Of a stretch of 64,000 nucleotides of DNA, positions 8,432 to 16,108 are shown piece after piece. Numbering within the stretch: the first letter of the stretch is position 1; every line of letters begins with the position of its first letter. Source of the DNA: Ruegeria halocynthiae (GTDB lineage Bacteria; Pseudomonadota; Alphaproteobacteria; Rhodobacterales; Rhodobacteraceae). The notes beneath the pieces are model-generated. The model made no database searches and was not told the origin of the DNA. It was given only the letters and a program-made list of their open reading frames with translations. The stretch is taken from contig NZ_FNNP01000012.1 in NCBI RefSeq assembly GCF_900106805.1, positions 39,109 through 103,108 of the forward strand, given 5' to 3'. The position numbers and the translations under genes were made by a program.

Positions 8432-9450
8432 TGGCGACACACAAGGTTACATCCATGGAAGTCGCCCGCCTTGCTGGCGTCAGCCAGTCGGCGGTCAGCC
8501 GGGTGTTTACGCCCGGCGCTTCGGCTTCGAAAAAGACCATCGAAAAAGTGCGCAAAGCGGCCCAGGAACTGGGCTATCGCCCGAATGTACTGGCACGCGC
8601 CATGGTCTCGGGCAAAAGCGGCATCATCGGGTTGGTCGTCGCTTATCTAAACAACCAATTCTACCCCGAAGCGCTCGAAAAACTGTCGAACATCTTACAA
8701 GAGCGCGGTTACCATGTGTTGGTTTTTATGGCGCCCCAATCGGCGGGCAACATCGACAAGGTGGTTGAAGAGATCCTCGATTTTCAGGTGGATGGCATCA
8801 TCGCGGCCTCTGTGGCCCTGTCCTCGGACCTGTCTGACCGCTGCCGACTGGCGGGTGTCCCGATGGTGCTGTTTAACCGGGCGCAAGACGACCCCGCCAT
8901 GTCGGCGGTCACGTCGGACAATATCGCCGGAGGGCGAAAGGCCGCCGAGTTCCTGCTAGCTGGTGGGCATCACAAGATCGGCTATATCGCTGGGTGGGAA
9001 GGCGCCTCGACCCAGCGCGATCGCGAGGCGGGCTTTGTAAGGGGCCTGCGGGACGCCGGGGTCGAGCTTCATGCCCGCGAGGTGGGAAACTTTACGACAG
9101 AAGAGGCGCGGGACGCGACCCGCCGTATGTTTGCCTCGGACCCGCCCGATGCGGTCTTTGTCGCCAATGACCATATGGCCATCGCGGTGATGGACACGCT
9201 CCGGTTCGAATTGGGGTTGAATGTCCCGGGCGACGTTTCGGTCATTGGATATGACGATGTCACGGTCGCCTCATGGCCCGCCTATGATTTGACCACCATT
9301 CGGCAACCGGCCAATCGCATGGTCGCCGAAACCGTCAATATTCTGCTGAGCAATATCGAAGACCCGGATGTCGATCCCCGGCGTGTGGAAATCGACGGCC
9401 CGCTTATTATTCGCGGTTCAGCCCGCATACCTGAAGGATGGAAAACATGA
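8431..9450 (+). CDS. LacI-family transcriptional regulator embedded in the operon
   Basis: This 339-residue regulator has an N-terminal helix-turn-helix (MEVARLAGVSQSAVSRVF) and hinge helix region (RPNVLARAMVSGKSGIIGLVV), followed by a periplasmic-binding-protein-like ligand domain with DAVFVANDHMAIAVMDTLR and GYDDV. It should bind a palindromic operator and respond to the substrate or an intermediate. ATG 8431 overlaps the SDR stop by one base, and its own stop overlaps the next gene by ATGA. It is therefore translated as part of the operon it probably controls, an autoregulatory layout. No obvious LacI operator was found within the window, so the promoter is likely upstream of base 1. Confidence 0.88.
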   Translation: MATHKVTSMEVARLAGVSQSAVSRVFTPGASASKKTIEKVRKAAQELGYRPNVLARAMVSGKSGIIGLVVAYLNNQFYPEALEKLSNILQERGYHVLVFMAPQSAGNIDKVVEEILDFQVDGIIAASVALSSDLSDRCRLAGVPMVLFNRAQDDPAMSAVTSDNIAGGRKAAEFLLAGGHHKIGYIAGWEGASTQRDREAGFVRGLRDAGVELHAREVGNFTTEEARDATRRMFASDPPDAVFVANDHMAIAVMDTLRFELGLNVPGDVSVIGYDDVTVASWPAYDLTTIRQPANRMVAETVNILLSNIEDPDVDPRRVEIDGPLIIRGSARIPEGWKT

Positions 9451-10421
9451 AGGGATTTGATTCCAAATTTCAGGATTTCCCCGACTATATCATCGGGATC
9501 ACCAAAGAGATCTGGGAAGATCGCGGCCTCGCCACGCTGCATGGTTATTATGCCCCCGATATCGTTGTGCGGCTGCCCGGATCGGTGTCCGTCGGCAATC
9601 AGAACGTCATTGCCGCCACGATGGCCACCCTGGCCGAATTCCCTGATCGTACCCTGTTGGGCGAGGATGTGATCTGGTCGGGAACACCGGAAGAGGGCAT
9701 GCTGTCGTCGCATCGCATACTTTCAACCGCGACCCATCTGGGCGACGGGGTCTATGGCAAGGCGACCGGGACAAAGCTGGTCTATCGCATCCTTGCCGAT
9801 TGCCACGCCATCAACAATCAGATCAATGACGAATGGCTGATCCGCGACCAGAGCGCGATCGTGCGGCAGATGGGCTGGGACCCCAAGGAGTATACCCGCG
9901 ACCTGATTGCGCGCGAGGGCGGGCCAGATGCCTGTGTTCAGCCCCTCACACCTGCAAACGACCAGCCCGGCCCTTACAAAGGCCGTGGCAATGACAATGA
10001 ATGGGGCCAGAAATACGCCGACATCCTGACCCGGATCATGGGCGCTGATATGGGCGCGCTCAGGGCGGAATATGACCGCGCCGTCCTGTCGGAATATCCC
10101 GGTGGTGCAACCGGACATAGCTGGGAGCCGGTAGATCGGTTTTGGATGGGTCTGCGCGCGTCATTCCCAAACGCTGACTTCAAGATCCATCATCAGATCG
10201 GTCGGGATGACCCGATGATGCCGCCCCGCGCCGCAATCCGCTGGACGCTGCACGGCAAGCATGACGGCTGGGGCGTTTTCGGCGTGCCGACCGGGGCCGA
10301 GGTTTATGTGCTGGGCATCAGCCAGGCGGAATTCGGGCCTTGGGGCCTGCGCCGGGAATTTACCCTGTTTGATGAAACCGCGATCTGGAAACAGATCCTG
10401 TTGAAAACCGGCGACCTCTGA
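9447..10421 (+). CDS. Divergent double SnoaL/NTF2-like protein, paralogue 4
   Basis: The 324-residue product begins MKGFDSKFQDFPDYI and has an NTF2-like N-terminal half (residues about 15-130, with ATLHGYYAPDIVVRLPG and RILSTATHLGDGVYG). A second half of the same kind ends GAEVYVLGISQAEFG. The GK-R-D-DGKI-ENW signature of the other three paralogues is not present, so it is the most divergent member. ATGA couples it to the regulator gene upstream, with GAAGGA as ribosome site. A 151-base gap follows before the cupin gene. The function is unknown; it may act on a later, ring-opened or smaller intermediate. Confidence 0.65.
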   Translation: MKGFDSKFQDFPDYIIGITKEIWEDRGLATLHGYYAPDIVVRLPGSVSVGNQNVIAATMATLAEFPDRTLLGEDVIWSGTPEEGMLSSHRILSTATHLGDGVYGKATGTKLVYRILADCHAINNQINDEWLIRDQSAIVRQMGWDPKEYTRDLIAREGGPDACVQPLTPANDQPGPYKGRGNDNEWGQKYADILTRIMGADMGALRAEYDRAVLSEYPGGATGHSWEPVDRFWMGLRASFPNADFKIHHQIGRDDPMMPPRAAIRWTLHGKHDGWGVFGVPTGAEVYVLGISQAEFGPWGLRREFTLFDETAIWKQILLKTGDL

Positions 10422-10572
10422 CATGCCGCATAATTTCTCAAATCTGGATGCCGGGCAGGCGATGCGGCGGTTTCACGCCCACCGAGCCAGCCTGCGCGCC
10501 CGGCGGCTGAACAATCGCCCTCCAAGCGGATCGGTTTGACCCCATCAAACCCAACGCAAAAGGAAGAGAGAT

Positions 10573-11535
10573 ATGAGTACAATCGAAAGCCGCATCGTCC
10601 GTTATGGTGAGCTGAAACCCTGCAAAACCGCCTTTATCGACGCCCATACGCCGGGCTCGGACCAGAAAGAGAATTTTACCATTATCGGAGGCGGCGTCAG
10701 CGAAAGCCCGGACCAGCATGTCCATATCACGGACAAGGTCGGGTTCAATATCGGGGCTGCGGGACAACCGCCGAAATGCCGCAACTCGCTGCACAGCCAC
10801 ACCACAGCGGAAGTGTTCTTTGTTGCCAAGGGCCGCTGGCGGTTCTTCTGGGGTCGTTACGGTACCGCAGGTGAGTTCATTGCCGAGGAAGGCGACATTT
10901 TCAACATTCCGACCGGCATCTTTCGCGGGTTCGAAAATGTCGGTCAGGACTACGGGATGATCATGTCGATGCTCGGCGGCGACGACGCTGGCGGCGGTGT
11001 GACCTGGGCACCGCAAGTCATTCAGGACGCGCAGGCCCATGGCTTGGTGCTGGGCAATAACGGCGTACTTTATGACAGCAAAAGGGGCGAAGAACTGCCG
11101 CATAATGTGCAGCCCATGCCGTTGCTGACCGAGAAAGAGCTGAAAGCCTACCCCGAGGTTCCTGTTGATGCGGTGATCGGCAAGTATGTCGCCCGCTACT
11201 GGGACCTGATGGCGCTTGCGGCTGACAAACCGGTGGCCGTGATCGGTGAGAATGGCCTGATCGAGGACAAGCCCGGCTTCGAGGTCGATTTCCTGACCCG
11301 CGGCTCGGCCGTTGCCGAACAGGTCATGGCGGAAAAACCGGTGGTTCTGATGCCGGCCAGCGGCCATTGGCGTATCAAGATCAATGAGGTCGAGACCACC
11401 CTGTCCAACGGTGATACCGCGCTGGTTCTGCCCGGTGAGAGCTACAGCGCCGAGCCGTCGATGACCGGGCAGGCGGGCCTGTATCGAATCACCGCCACCG
11501 ACGATCCGGCGGGCGCAACCTGGACGGGTGCATAA
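10573..11535 (+). CDS. Bicupin-like protein
   Basis: The 320-residue protein has a well-formed N-terminal cupin with metal-binding pattern HSHTTAEVFFVAKGRW, then the second motif GDIFNIPTGIFRGFENVG (about residues 74-120). A degenerate C-terminal cupin follows, with VVLMPASGHWRIKIN and LVLPGESY. Such bicupins include dioxygenases, isomerases and lyases. The two histidines plus glutamate of motif 1 suggest that a metal site exists only in the first barrel. A clear AAAAGGAAGAGAG ribosome site precedes the start. Within this operon it could open a ring or isomerise an intermediate, but this is inference. Confidence 0.75.
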   Translation: MSTIESRIVRYGELKPCKTAFIDAHTPGSDQKENFTIIGGGVSESPDQHVHITDKVGFNIGAAGQPPKCRNSLHSHTTAEVFFVAKGRWRFFWGRYGTAGEFIAEEGDIFNIPTGIFRGFENVGQDYGMIMSMLGGDDAGGGVTWAPQVIQDAQAHGLVLGNNGVLYDSKRGEELPHNVQPMPLLTEKELKAYPEVPVDAVIGKYVARYWDLMALAADKPVAVIGENGLIEDKPGFEVDFLTRGSAVAEQVMAEKPVVLMPASGHWRIKINEVETTLSNGDTALVLPGESYSAEPSMTGQAGLYRITATDDPAGATWTGA

Positions 11536-11581
11536 CGCCAAAGTTGCGTCTCCCGAATTCAATCGGGGCATGCTCAGCACA

Positions 11582-11612
11582 TCCTGCGCCTGGTTTCCGG
11601 CCCGGCGCAGGA
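11582..11612 (+). other. Intercistronic stem-loop before the MetE-like gene
   Basis: TCCTGCGCC (11582-11590) pairs perfectly with GGCGCAGGA (11604-11612), a 9-bp stem with a 13-base loop, 25 bases before the next start codon. No T tract is present. It resembles the other intercistronic hairpins of this operon. Confidence 0.5.
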
Positions 11613-11637
11613 ACAAGTTTTGAAGGGAGATGAATAC

Positions 11638-12762
11638 ATGACCCGCATTTCAACCACCCATGTGGGAAGCTTGCCGCGCAGTCAGGAGGTCGTGGACTTC
11701 ATCTTCGCGCGCGAGCGGGAGGAACCGTTTGATCAGGCAGCCTTCGATGCCTGCATGACCGCCGCGGTCTGCGAGACCGTGCGCAAACAGGCCGAGGCCG
11801 GGGTTGATATCGTCTCGGACGGTGAGACCTCGAAAATCTCCTACGCCACTTATGTGAAGGACCGCTATACCGGCTTTGATGGGGATAGTCCCCGCAACGC
11901 GCCGGCTGATCTCAAAATGTTTCCGGGCTTTTTGCAACGTTTGGCGGATGACGGTGGAACGCCTCAATATGCGCGGCCCATGTGCGTGGGTGAGGTGCGC
12001 TCGAAAGGCCAAGATGAACTGCAGAAAGATATTGCCAATCTCAAGGCCGCGATGGCCGAACATGGGGTCAAACGCGGATTCATGAACGCCGCCAGCCCCG
12101 GGGTAATTTCTCTGTTTCTGCAAAATGATTTCTATCCAACGCGTGAGGCCTATCTGGCCGCGCTCGCCGATGCGATGAAGGCGGAGTATGAGACCATCGT
12201 TGGTGCCGGTCTGGACTTGCAGCTGGATTGCCCGGATCTGGCCCTGTCGCGCCATATGCTGTTCACTGATCTGTCCGACGACGAGTTCGTGAAAATCGCC
12301 GATATGCATGTCGAAGCGCTCAACCACGCGCTGCAAAACGTCCCATCCGAAAAAGTGCGTGTGCATATTTGCTGGGGCAATTACGAGGGTCCGCATTGCT
12401 GTGACATCGGCATGGACAAGGTGTTTCCAACGCTGATGTCCACCAAATCGCGGTACGTTCTGTTCGAAACCTCGAACCCGCGCCATGCGCATGAATGGAC
12501 GGTGTTCCGTGACCGTAAGAAAGAAATTCCGGATGACAAGGTCTTGGTGCCCGGCGTGGTCGACACCACGACCAATTTTGTCGAACACCCGGAACTGATC
12601 GCGCAGCGTGTCGAGCGGTTTGCGAACATCGTAGGCGCCGAGCGGGTGATAGCGGGGTCGGATTGTGGCTTTGGCACCTTTGCAGGCTTTGGTGCGGTCG
12701 ACCCGGATATCGCCTATGCCAAGTTGGGCGCGCTTGCCGAAGGGGCCGCCCTGATCAAATGA
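11638..12762 (+). CDS. Cobalamin-independent methionine synthase-like (MetE C-domain / EaCoMT family) zinc protein
   Basis: This 374-residue single-barrel protein belongs to the zinc-dependent thiol-alkylating UROD/MetE superfamily. It opens with the typical STTHVGSLPRS and carries the zinc pattern His-X-Cys...Cys: HIC (H243, C245) and SDCGFG (C343). Length and pattern match stand-alone family members such as epoxyalkane:coenzyme M transferase, as well as archaeal methionine synthases; a full-length MetE would be about 760 residues. Placement in a catabolic operon suggests alkyl or one-carbon transfer from, or thiol addition to, an intermediate rather than methionine synthesis. It starts behind GAAGGGAGATG and overlaps the hydrolase by ATGA. 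Confidence 0.8.
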   Translation: MTRISTTHVGSLPRSQEVVDFIFAREREEPFDQAAFDACMTAAVCETVRKQAEAGVDIVSDGETSKISYATYVKDRYTGFDGDSPRNAPADLKMFPGFLQRLADDGGTPQYARPMCVGEVRSKGQDELQKDIANLKAAMAEHGVKRGFMNAASPGVISLFLQNDFYPTREAYLAALADAMKAEYETIVGAGLDLQLDCPDLALSRHMLFTDLSDDEFVKIADMHVEALNHALQNVPSEKVRVHICWGNYEGPHCCDIGMDKVFPTLMSTKSRYVLFETSNPRHAHEWTVFRDRKKEIPDDKVLVPGVVDTTTNFVEHPELIAQRVERFANIVGAERVIAGSDCGFGTFAGFGAVDPDIAYAKLGALAEGAALIK

Positions 12763-13454
12763 CGCCGCTTATCCTCCTGCCCGGTATGATGTGCGATGCG
12801 CGGTTGTTCGCCCCGCAGATTGACGCTCTGTCGGGCAAATACCCGATCCTGTCCGCACCCATCGGCGGACAGGACACAATGCAGGCGCTGGCTGCCGATG
12901 TGTTGGCCTACGCGCCTGATCGTTTTGCCATGCTGGGGCTCTCGATGGGCGGTATCGTGGCGATGGAAATCCTGCGACAGGCCCCAGACCGTGTGGCCGG
13001 GTTGGCATTGATGGACACGAACCCACTGGCTGAGTTGGACGAGGTCAAGGCCAGACGCGGCCCTCAAATCAATGCCGTCGAACGGGGCAACCTGCGCAAG
13101 GTGATGGCCGAAGAGATGAAGCCGAACTATCTGACGGACGGGCCGCGCCGCGCCGCCATTCTGGACTTGTGCATGGATATGGCCACGGATCTTGGGTCGG
13201 ACGTTTTCATCAATCAATCCAAAGCTCTGCGTGATCGCACTGATCAGACCAACACCCTGGGCAAATTCACCGGCGCAGCACTGATTCTGTGCGGGCGCGA
13301 CGATGCGCTCTGCCCTGTCTCAAGGCATGAATTGATGCACGATCTGATGCCGCAGAGCCGGTTGGAGATCATCGAAAACGCCGGCCACCTGCCGACTCTG
13401 GAACAACCGCAACAAACAACGGCGGCACTGACCCGCTGGCTGGAGATGATATGA
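12759..13454 (+). CDS. Alpha/beta-fold hydrolase
   Basis: The 231-residue alpha/beta hydrolase has an oxyanion region LLPGMMCDARLF, nucleophile elbow GLSMGG (serine near residue 68), an acidic residue region CGRDDALCP and catalytic histidine in ENAGHLPTLEQP. This gives a complete Ser-Asp-His arrangement. It probably cleaves an ester, thioester or C-C bond in a pathway intermediate. ATG 12759 overlaps the previous stop by ATGA and its own stop overlaps the RraA-like start by ATGA, so the last three genes are translationally coupled. Confidence 0.85.
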   Translation: MTPLILLPGMMCDARLFAPQIDALSGKYPILSAPIGGQDTMQALAADVLAYAPDRFAMLGLSMGGIVAMEILRQAPDRVAGLALMDTNPLAELDEVKARRGPQINAVERGNLRKVMAEEMKPNYLTDGPRRAAILDLCMDMATDLGSDVFINQSKALRDRTDQTNTLGKFTGAALILCGRDDALCPVSRHELMHDLMPQSRLEIIENAGHLPTLEQPQQTTAALTRWLEMI

Positions 13455-14146
13455 ACCGATCCCTGCTTGATCTGCTGAAAAATGTTGACACGCCGACTGT
13501 TTGCAACGCCATCGAAGTGGCGCAGGGCAAGCGCGGCTTCAATGATTTTAGCCGGGGTACCATGTTGTGCTCTGATCCCGATGCGGGCGCGATGGTGGGA
13601 TATGCCCGTACCGCGAAGATTGCCGCCGTGAATCCGCCGGCCGAGGCACCTGACGTGATCCGCGCGCGTCGAATGGACTATTATCGCCACATGGCGACGA
13701 GTGATGGCCCAGCCGTGACCGTGGTGCAAGATACGGATTACCCGGATTGCGTCGGCGCCTATTGGGGCGAGATCAACACCTCTGTTCACAAGGGTTTTGG
13801 CATCAGTGGCGCTTTGACCAATGGCGTAATGCGAGACCTTGGCGACCTACCGAAAGGGTTTCCGGTCGTGGCGGGCTCAGTCGGGCCAAGCCACGGTTTT
13901 GTGCACGTGAAAGAGGTCGGAACTCCGGTGACAATCTTCGGTCTGTCAATTAAGGATGGAGACCTTGTACACGCCGACCGGCATGGCGCTCTGGTGATCC
14001 CGCCCGAGGTGGTGGACGGCCTTGAACAGGCGATCATAAAGCTGCTTGAAACTGAAAAACTGGTCCTGGACCCCGCACGCGCGCCGGGCTTCGATTTCGA
14101 GGCTTTTGAGAAAGCATGGACAGCATTCGAAGCCGCCCGGACATAG
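13451..14146 (+). CDS. RraA-like / HMG-aldolase family protein
   Basis: The 231-residue RraA-family protein has its conserved core as GISGALTNGVMRDLGDLPKGFPVVA, holding the Arg-Asp pair used by 4-hydroxy-4-methyl-2-oxoglutarate/oxaloacetate aldolases. A late VHADRHGALVIPPEV matches the family's typical strand. Catabolic members cleave pyruvate or oxaloacetate from a branched acid, which would suit a terminal step of this operon. The family name from RNase E regulation should not be taken as its job here. It overlaps the hydrolase by ATGA. An insertion sequence starts 37 bases after its stop, so further operon genes may have been displaced. Confidence 0.82.
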   Translation: MNRSLLDLLKNVDTPTVCNAIEVAQGKRGFNDFSRGTMLCSDPDAGAMVGYARTAKIAAVNPPAEAPDVIRARRMDYYRHMATSDGPAVTVVQDTDYPDCVGAYWGEINTSVHKGFGISGALTNGVMRDLGDLPKGFPVVAGSVGPSHGFVHVKEVGTPVTIFGLSIKDGDLVHADRHGALVIPPEVVDGLEQAIIKLLETEKLVLDPARAPGFDFEAFEKAWTAFEAART

Positions 14147-14183
14147 GCCAGGGACCGGCTTTGCCCAAAAGATACCACTGTTG

Positions 14184-15283
14184 GGCCGTGTTGCATAGAT
14201 CAGTGTCCACTCGGAACACGCCCTACCCGAGACGGATTTCAGGCGGTGCGTTCGAAACTGGGACAGCCAAGTCCAGTCATCCGGTTGAGTACCGGGACGC
14301 CAATCCTGACTTCTGCTTTCTGATTTTCGAAGGTGCGCGTCTTAAGCTTAGACCCAATAACTACCTTCCAACGGCCCACAAGAGTTTCACCTCGGCTGCG
14401 TTGATTGTAACCAGTGGCTTTTTGCCAGGCCATTCTCCCACGGGCGGCGATCTCGGTGATATGGCCGTCTCGGGCCGTCGGGTCCTGGGCTGCATTGGGG
14501 CTCATGATTGCGTTTATTGGCGTTGGAATCGTGTCCTCAATCGTCGATCCGAACCGGGCGGCAAGCAAATCAGATGTTGGTTCTCCATCATAAGCTCCAC
14601 CTGCCAGAAAGTGAGAGACGGGGCCGTCAACCTGATCCAAGAGAACTGGAAGCGCTGTCGAATCGCCGACGTCATCCTTGGTGAGATCGGAGCAGACGAT
14701 CTCGCCACTGACAAGATCAAGGCCGAGGTGAAGTTTGCGCCAAGAGCGCCGTTTGCGGCTTGTTTTATGCTTTTGCTCAAGCCACTCGCCCTCGCCGAAG
14801 ACCTTCAGGCCGGTGCTATCGACAACCAGATGGACCGGGTCGGATCGGTCGGTTTTACGCGTTGCAGGCAAAGTCAGTCCCTTGCCTCGGCGCGAGAGTG
14901 TGGAGAATTCCGGCACCGCGATCTCGACACCTAGCAGGGTCGCGATGCTGCGCATGAAGCCTTGGGTCTGACGCAACTGTTGCTTGTAGACAGCGCTCAG
15001 GGTCAGGCAGATCTCGATCGCCAGGTCTGAATATGTCCGCTGACCGCCTCGTGTCGTTCGGCGCGGTGCTGACCACAGTCCAAGCGCATCATCGCTGATC
15101 CAGACAGTCAGATCACCGCGCCGCCGCAGGCTTTCGTTGTATTCAGTCCAGTTGGTCACCCTATACTTTTGCTTCGGGATCTTCTCACGACGAGCGGCGT
15201 TGAACTTGTGCGGCATTTACAGCATCCTCGACGAACAGAACGCATCCGATACCAGCGGGCCGAGGGGTCCATGCAACAACGCC
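14184..15283. mobile_element. IS5-family (IS903-like) insertion sequence, about 1.1 kb
   Basis: Imperfect terminal inverted repeats bound the element: GGCCGTGTTGCATAGATC at 14184 and, on the other strand from 15283, GGCGTTGTTGCATGGACC (14 of 18 match). The GTTGCAT core is typical of IS5/IS903 elements. One uninterrupted transposase gene fills it. No target duplication is evident from the nine bases on either side, which suggests later change or a recombination event. It lies directly downstream of the large catabolic operon. Confidence 0.8.
14239..15216 (-). CDS. IS5/IS903-type DDE transposase
   Basis: The 325-residue transposase has an N-terminal DUF4372/IS5-like entry (YNESLRRRGDLTVWISDDALGLW), a DDE catalytic core with HLVVDSTGLKVFGEGEW (first Asp) and DLTKDDVGDSTALPVLLDQ, and the terminal glutamate region YNQRSRGETLVGRWKVVIG. 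It is the usual length for the family, and no frameshift or stop is seen, so the element may still be active. It is read on the strand opposite to the catabolic operon. Confidence 0.9.
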   Translation of the reverse strand: MPHKFNAARREKIPKQKYRVTNWTEYNESLRRRGDLTVWISDDALGLWSAPRRTTRGGQRTYSDLAIEICLTLSAVYKQQLRQTQGFMRSIATLLGVEIAVPEFSTLSRRGKGLTLPATRKTDRSDPVHLVVDSTGLKVFGEGEWLEQKHKTSRKRRSWRKLHLGLDLVSGEIVCSDLTKDDVGDSTALPVLLDQVDGPVSHFLAGGAYDGEPTSDLLAARFGSTIEDTIPTPINAIMSPNAAQDPTARDGHITEIAARGRMAWQKATGYNQRSRGETLVGRWKVVIGSKLKTRTFENQKAEVRIGVPVLNRMTGLGCPSFERTA

Positions 15284-15326
15284 GTCGTTCAGCAAAGCCC
15301 CCTGCCTCGATAGTAGCCGATTACGA

Positions 15327-15440
15327 GGACGGCCCAAAGCTGCCGTCCGGCATGGTAACTGGTTTCTGCGTTAGCAGCCCGCTTTCCGGACATTCGCCCC
15401 AGTCGCAAAATCCGAGGCTGGTCGAACTAGCGCTATGCGC
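15327..15440. repeat. Dispersed intergenic repeat, copy A
   Basis: This is a degenerate copy of the window-wide intergenic repeat. It begins with GGACGGCCCA, has the middle module CAGCCCGCTTTCCGGACATTCG (15375-15396) and ends at GGTCGAACTAGCGC. It fills most of the space between the insertion sequence and mdeR (15284-15509), in which no gene is seen. Confidence 0.6.
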
Positions 15441-15509
15441 AACAAAGCACCCATTCGCTGTTTCACCACCAATGTCTGCAGTCAGCACGCATTAAATCGG
15501 CAACCAGCA

Positions 15510-15977
15510 TTACCCAATCGTTGGAAACACGTTTGTTTTCTTAACGACACCATAGACAAAACTGCTGTCCATTGATGCGATGCTGCCAATGGAATGCAGC
15601 CTCCTACGCACGAAATCTTCGTAGTCAGAAAGATCTGCCACAACCACGCGAAGCAAGTAATCCGACGCACCCGTCATGACGAAACACTCCATCACCTGAT
15701 CAATGTGCGCAATGTCAGTTTCAAATTTCTTTACCGTTGCCTCGGTGTGGCTCTCCAGCTTGATATGAACAAAAACAGTTACTGGTAATCCATAGGCCTC
15801 GGCATCGATATTAGCGCTGTAGCCAGTGATAACGCCGTTTTGTTCCAGCAGCTTGAGCCGCCTAAGACAGGGAGAGGGTGACAGATTTACCTCTGCCGCC
15901 AAATCCTGATTCGTCATACGACCATTGCGTTGCAAAGTTCGGATGATTTGTTGGTCTTTATTGTCCAATTTTCTCAT
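15510..15977 (-). CDS. mdeR: Lrp/AsnC-family regulator of methionine degradation
   Basis: This 155-residue Lrp/AsnC protein has an N-terminal winged helix (MRKLDNKDQQIIRTLQRNGRMTNQDLA) and a C-terminal RAM ligand domain (VMECFVMTGASDYLLRVVV). It is divergent from a methionine gamma-lyase gene and an E1-type gene, the same arrangement as Pseudomonas putida mdeR-mdeA-mdeB, where MdeR activates the pathway. Methionine or 2-oxobutyrate is the likely effector by analogy. ATG 15977 was chosen because the domain starts there; a 12-residue upstream extension would run into the operator. A perfect palindrome lies only five bases from the start codon. Confidence 0.85.
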   Translation of the reverse strand: MRKLDNKDQQIIRTLQRNGRMTNQDLAAEVNLSPSPCLRRLKLLEQNGVITGYSANIDAEAYGLPVTVFVHIKLESHTEATVKKFETDIAHIDQVMECFVMTGASDYLLRVVVADLSDYEDFVRRRLHSIGSIASMDSSFVYGVVKKTNVFPTIG

Positions 15978-15981
15978 ATTG

Positions 15982-15996
15982 TGGCATTTAATGCCA
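15982..15996. promoter_or_regulatory. Palindromic operator candidate for MdeR
   Basis: TGGCATTTAATGCCA is a perfect 15-base palindrome in the mdeR-mdeA divergent promoter. Additional half-sites, GGCATTA near 16014 and GATGCC near 16054, follow at roughly 30-40 base intervals. Several phased sites are typical for Lrp-type octamers. The assignment is inferred from position. Confidence 0.5.
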
Positions 15997-16108
15997 TCAA
16001 AAGTGATATTCAAGGCATTATTTAGAATAGTTCAATAGCAAGGATGCGATATGATGCCTCTAATAATCAAGGCGCTACTTGAAATTCTCGACATCATGGA
16101 GCCACCCA

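Noticed and set aside
94..14146. Interpretation as a dihydroxypropanesulfonate (hps) operon
   Set aside because: Only the HisD-family enzyme and an SDR fit. TRAP transporter genes, sulfolactate sulfolyase and other hps genes are absent, while SnoaL, cupin, MetE-like and RraA-like genes are unexplained by that pathway.
13451..14146. Reading the RraA-like gene as a regulator of RNase E
   Set aside because: Its position in a catabolic operon and the RD aldolase-type core favour an enzymatic role.
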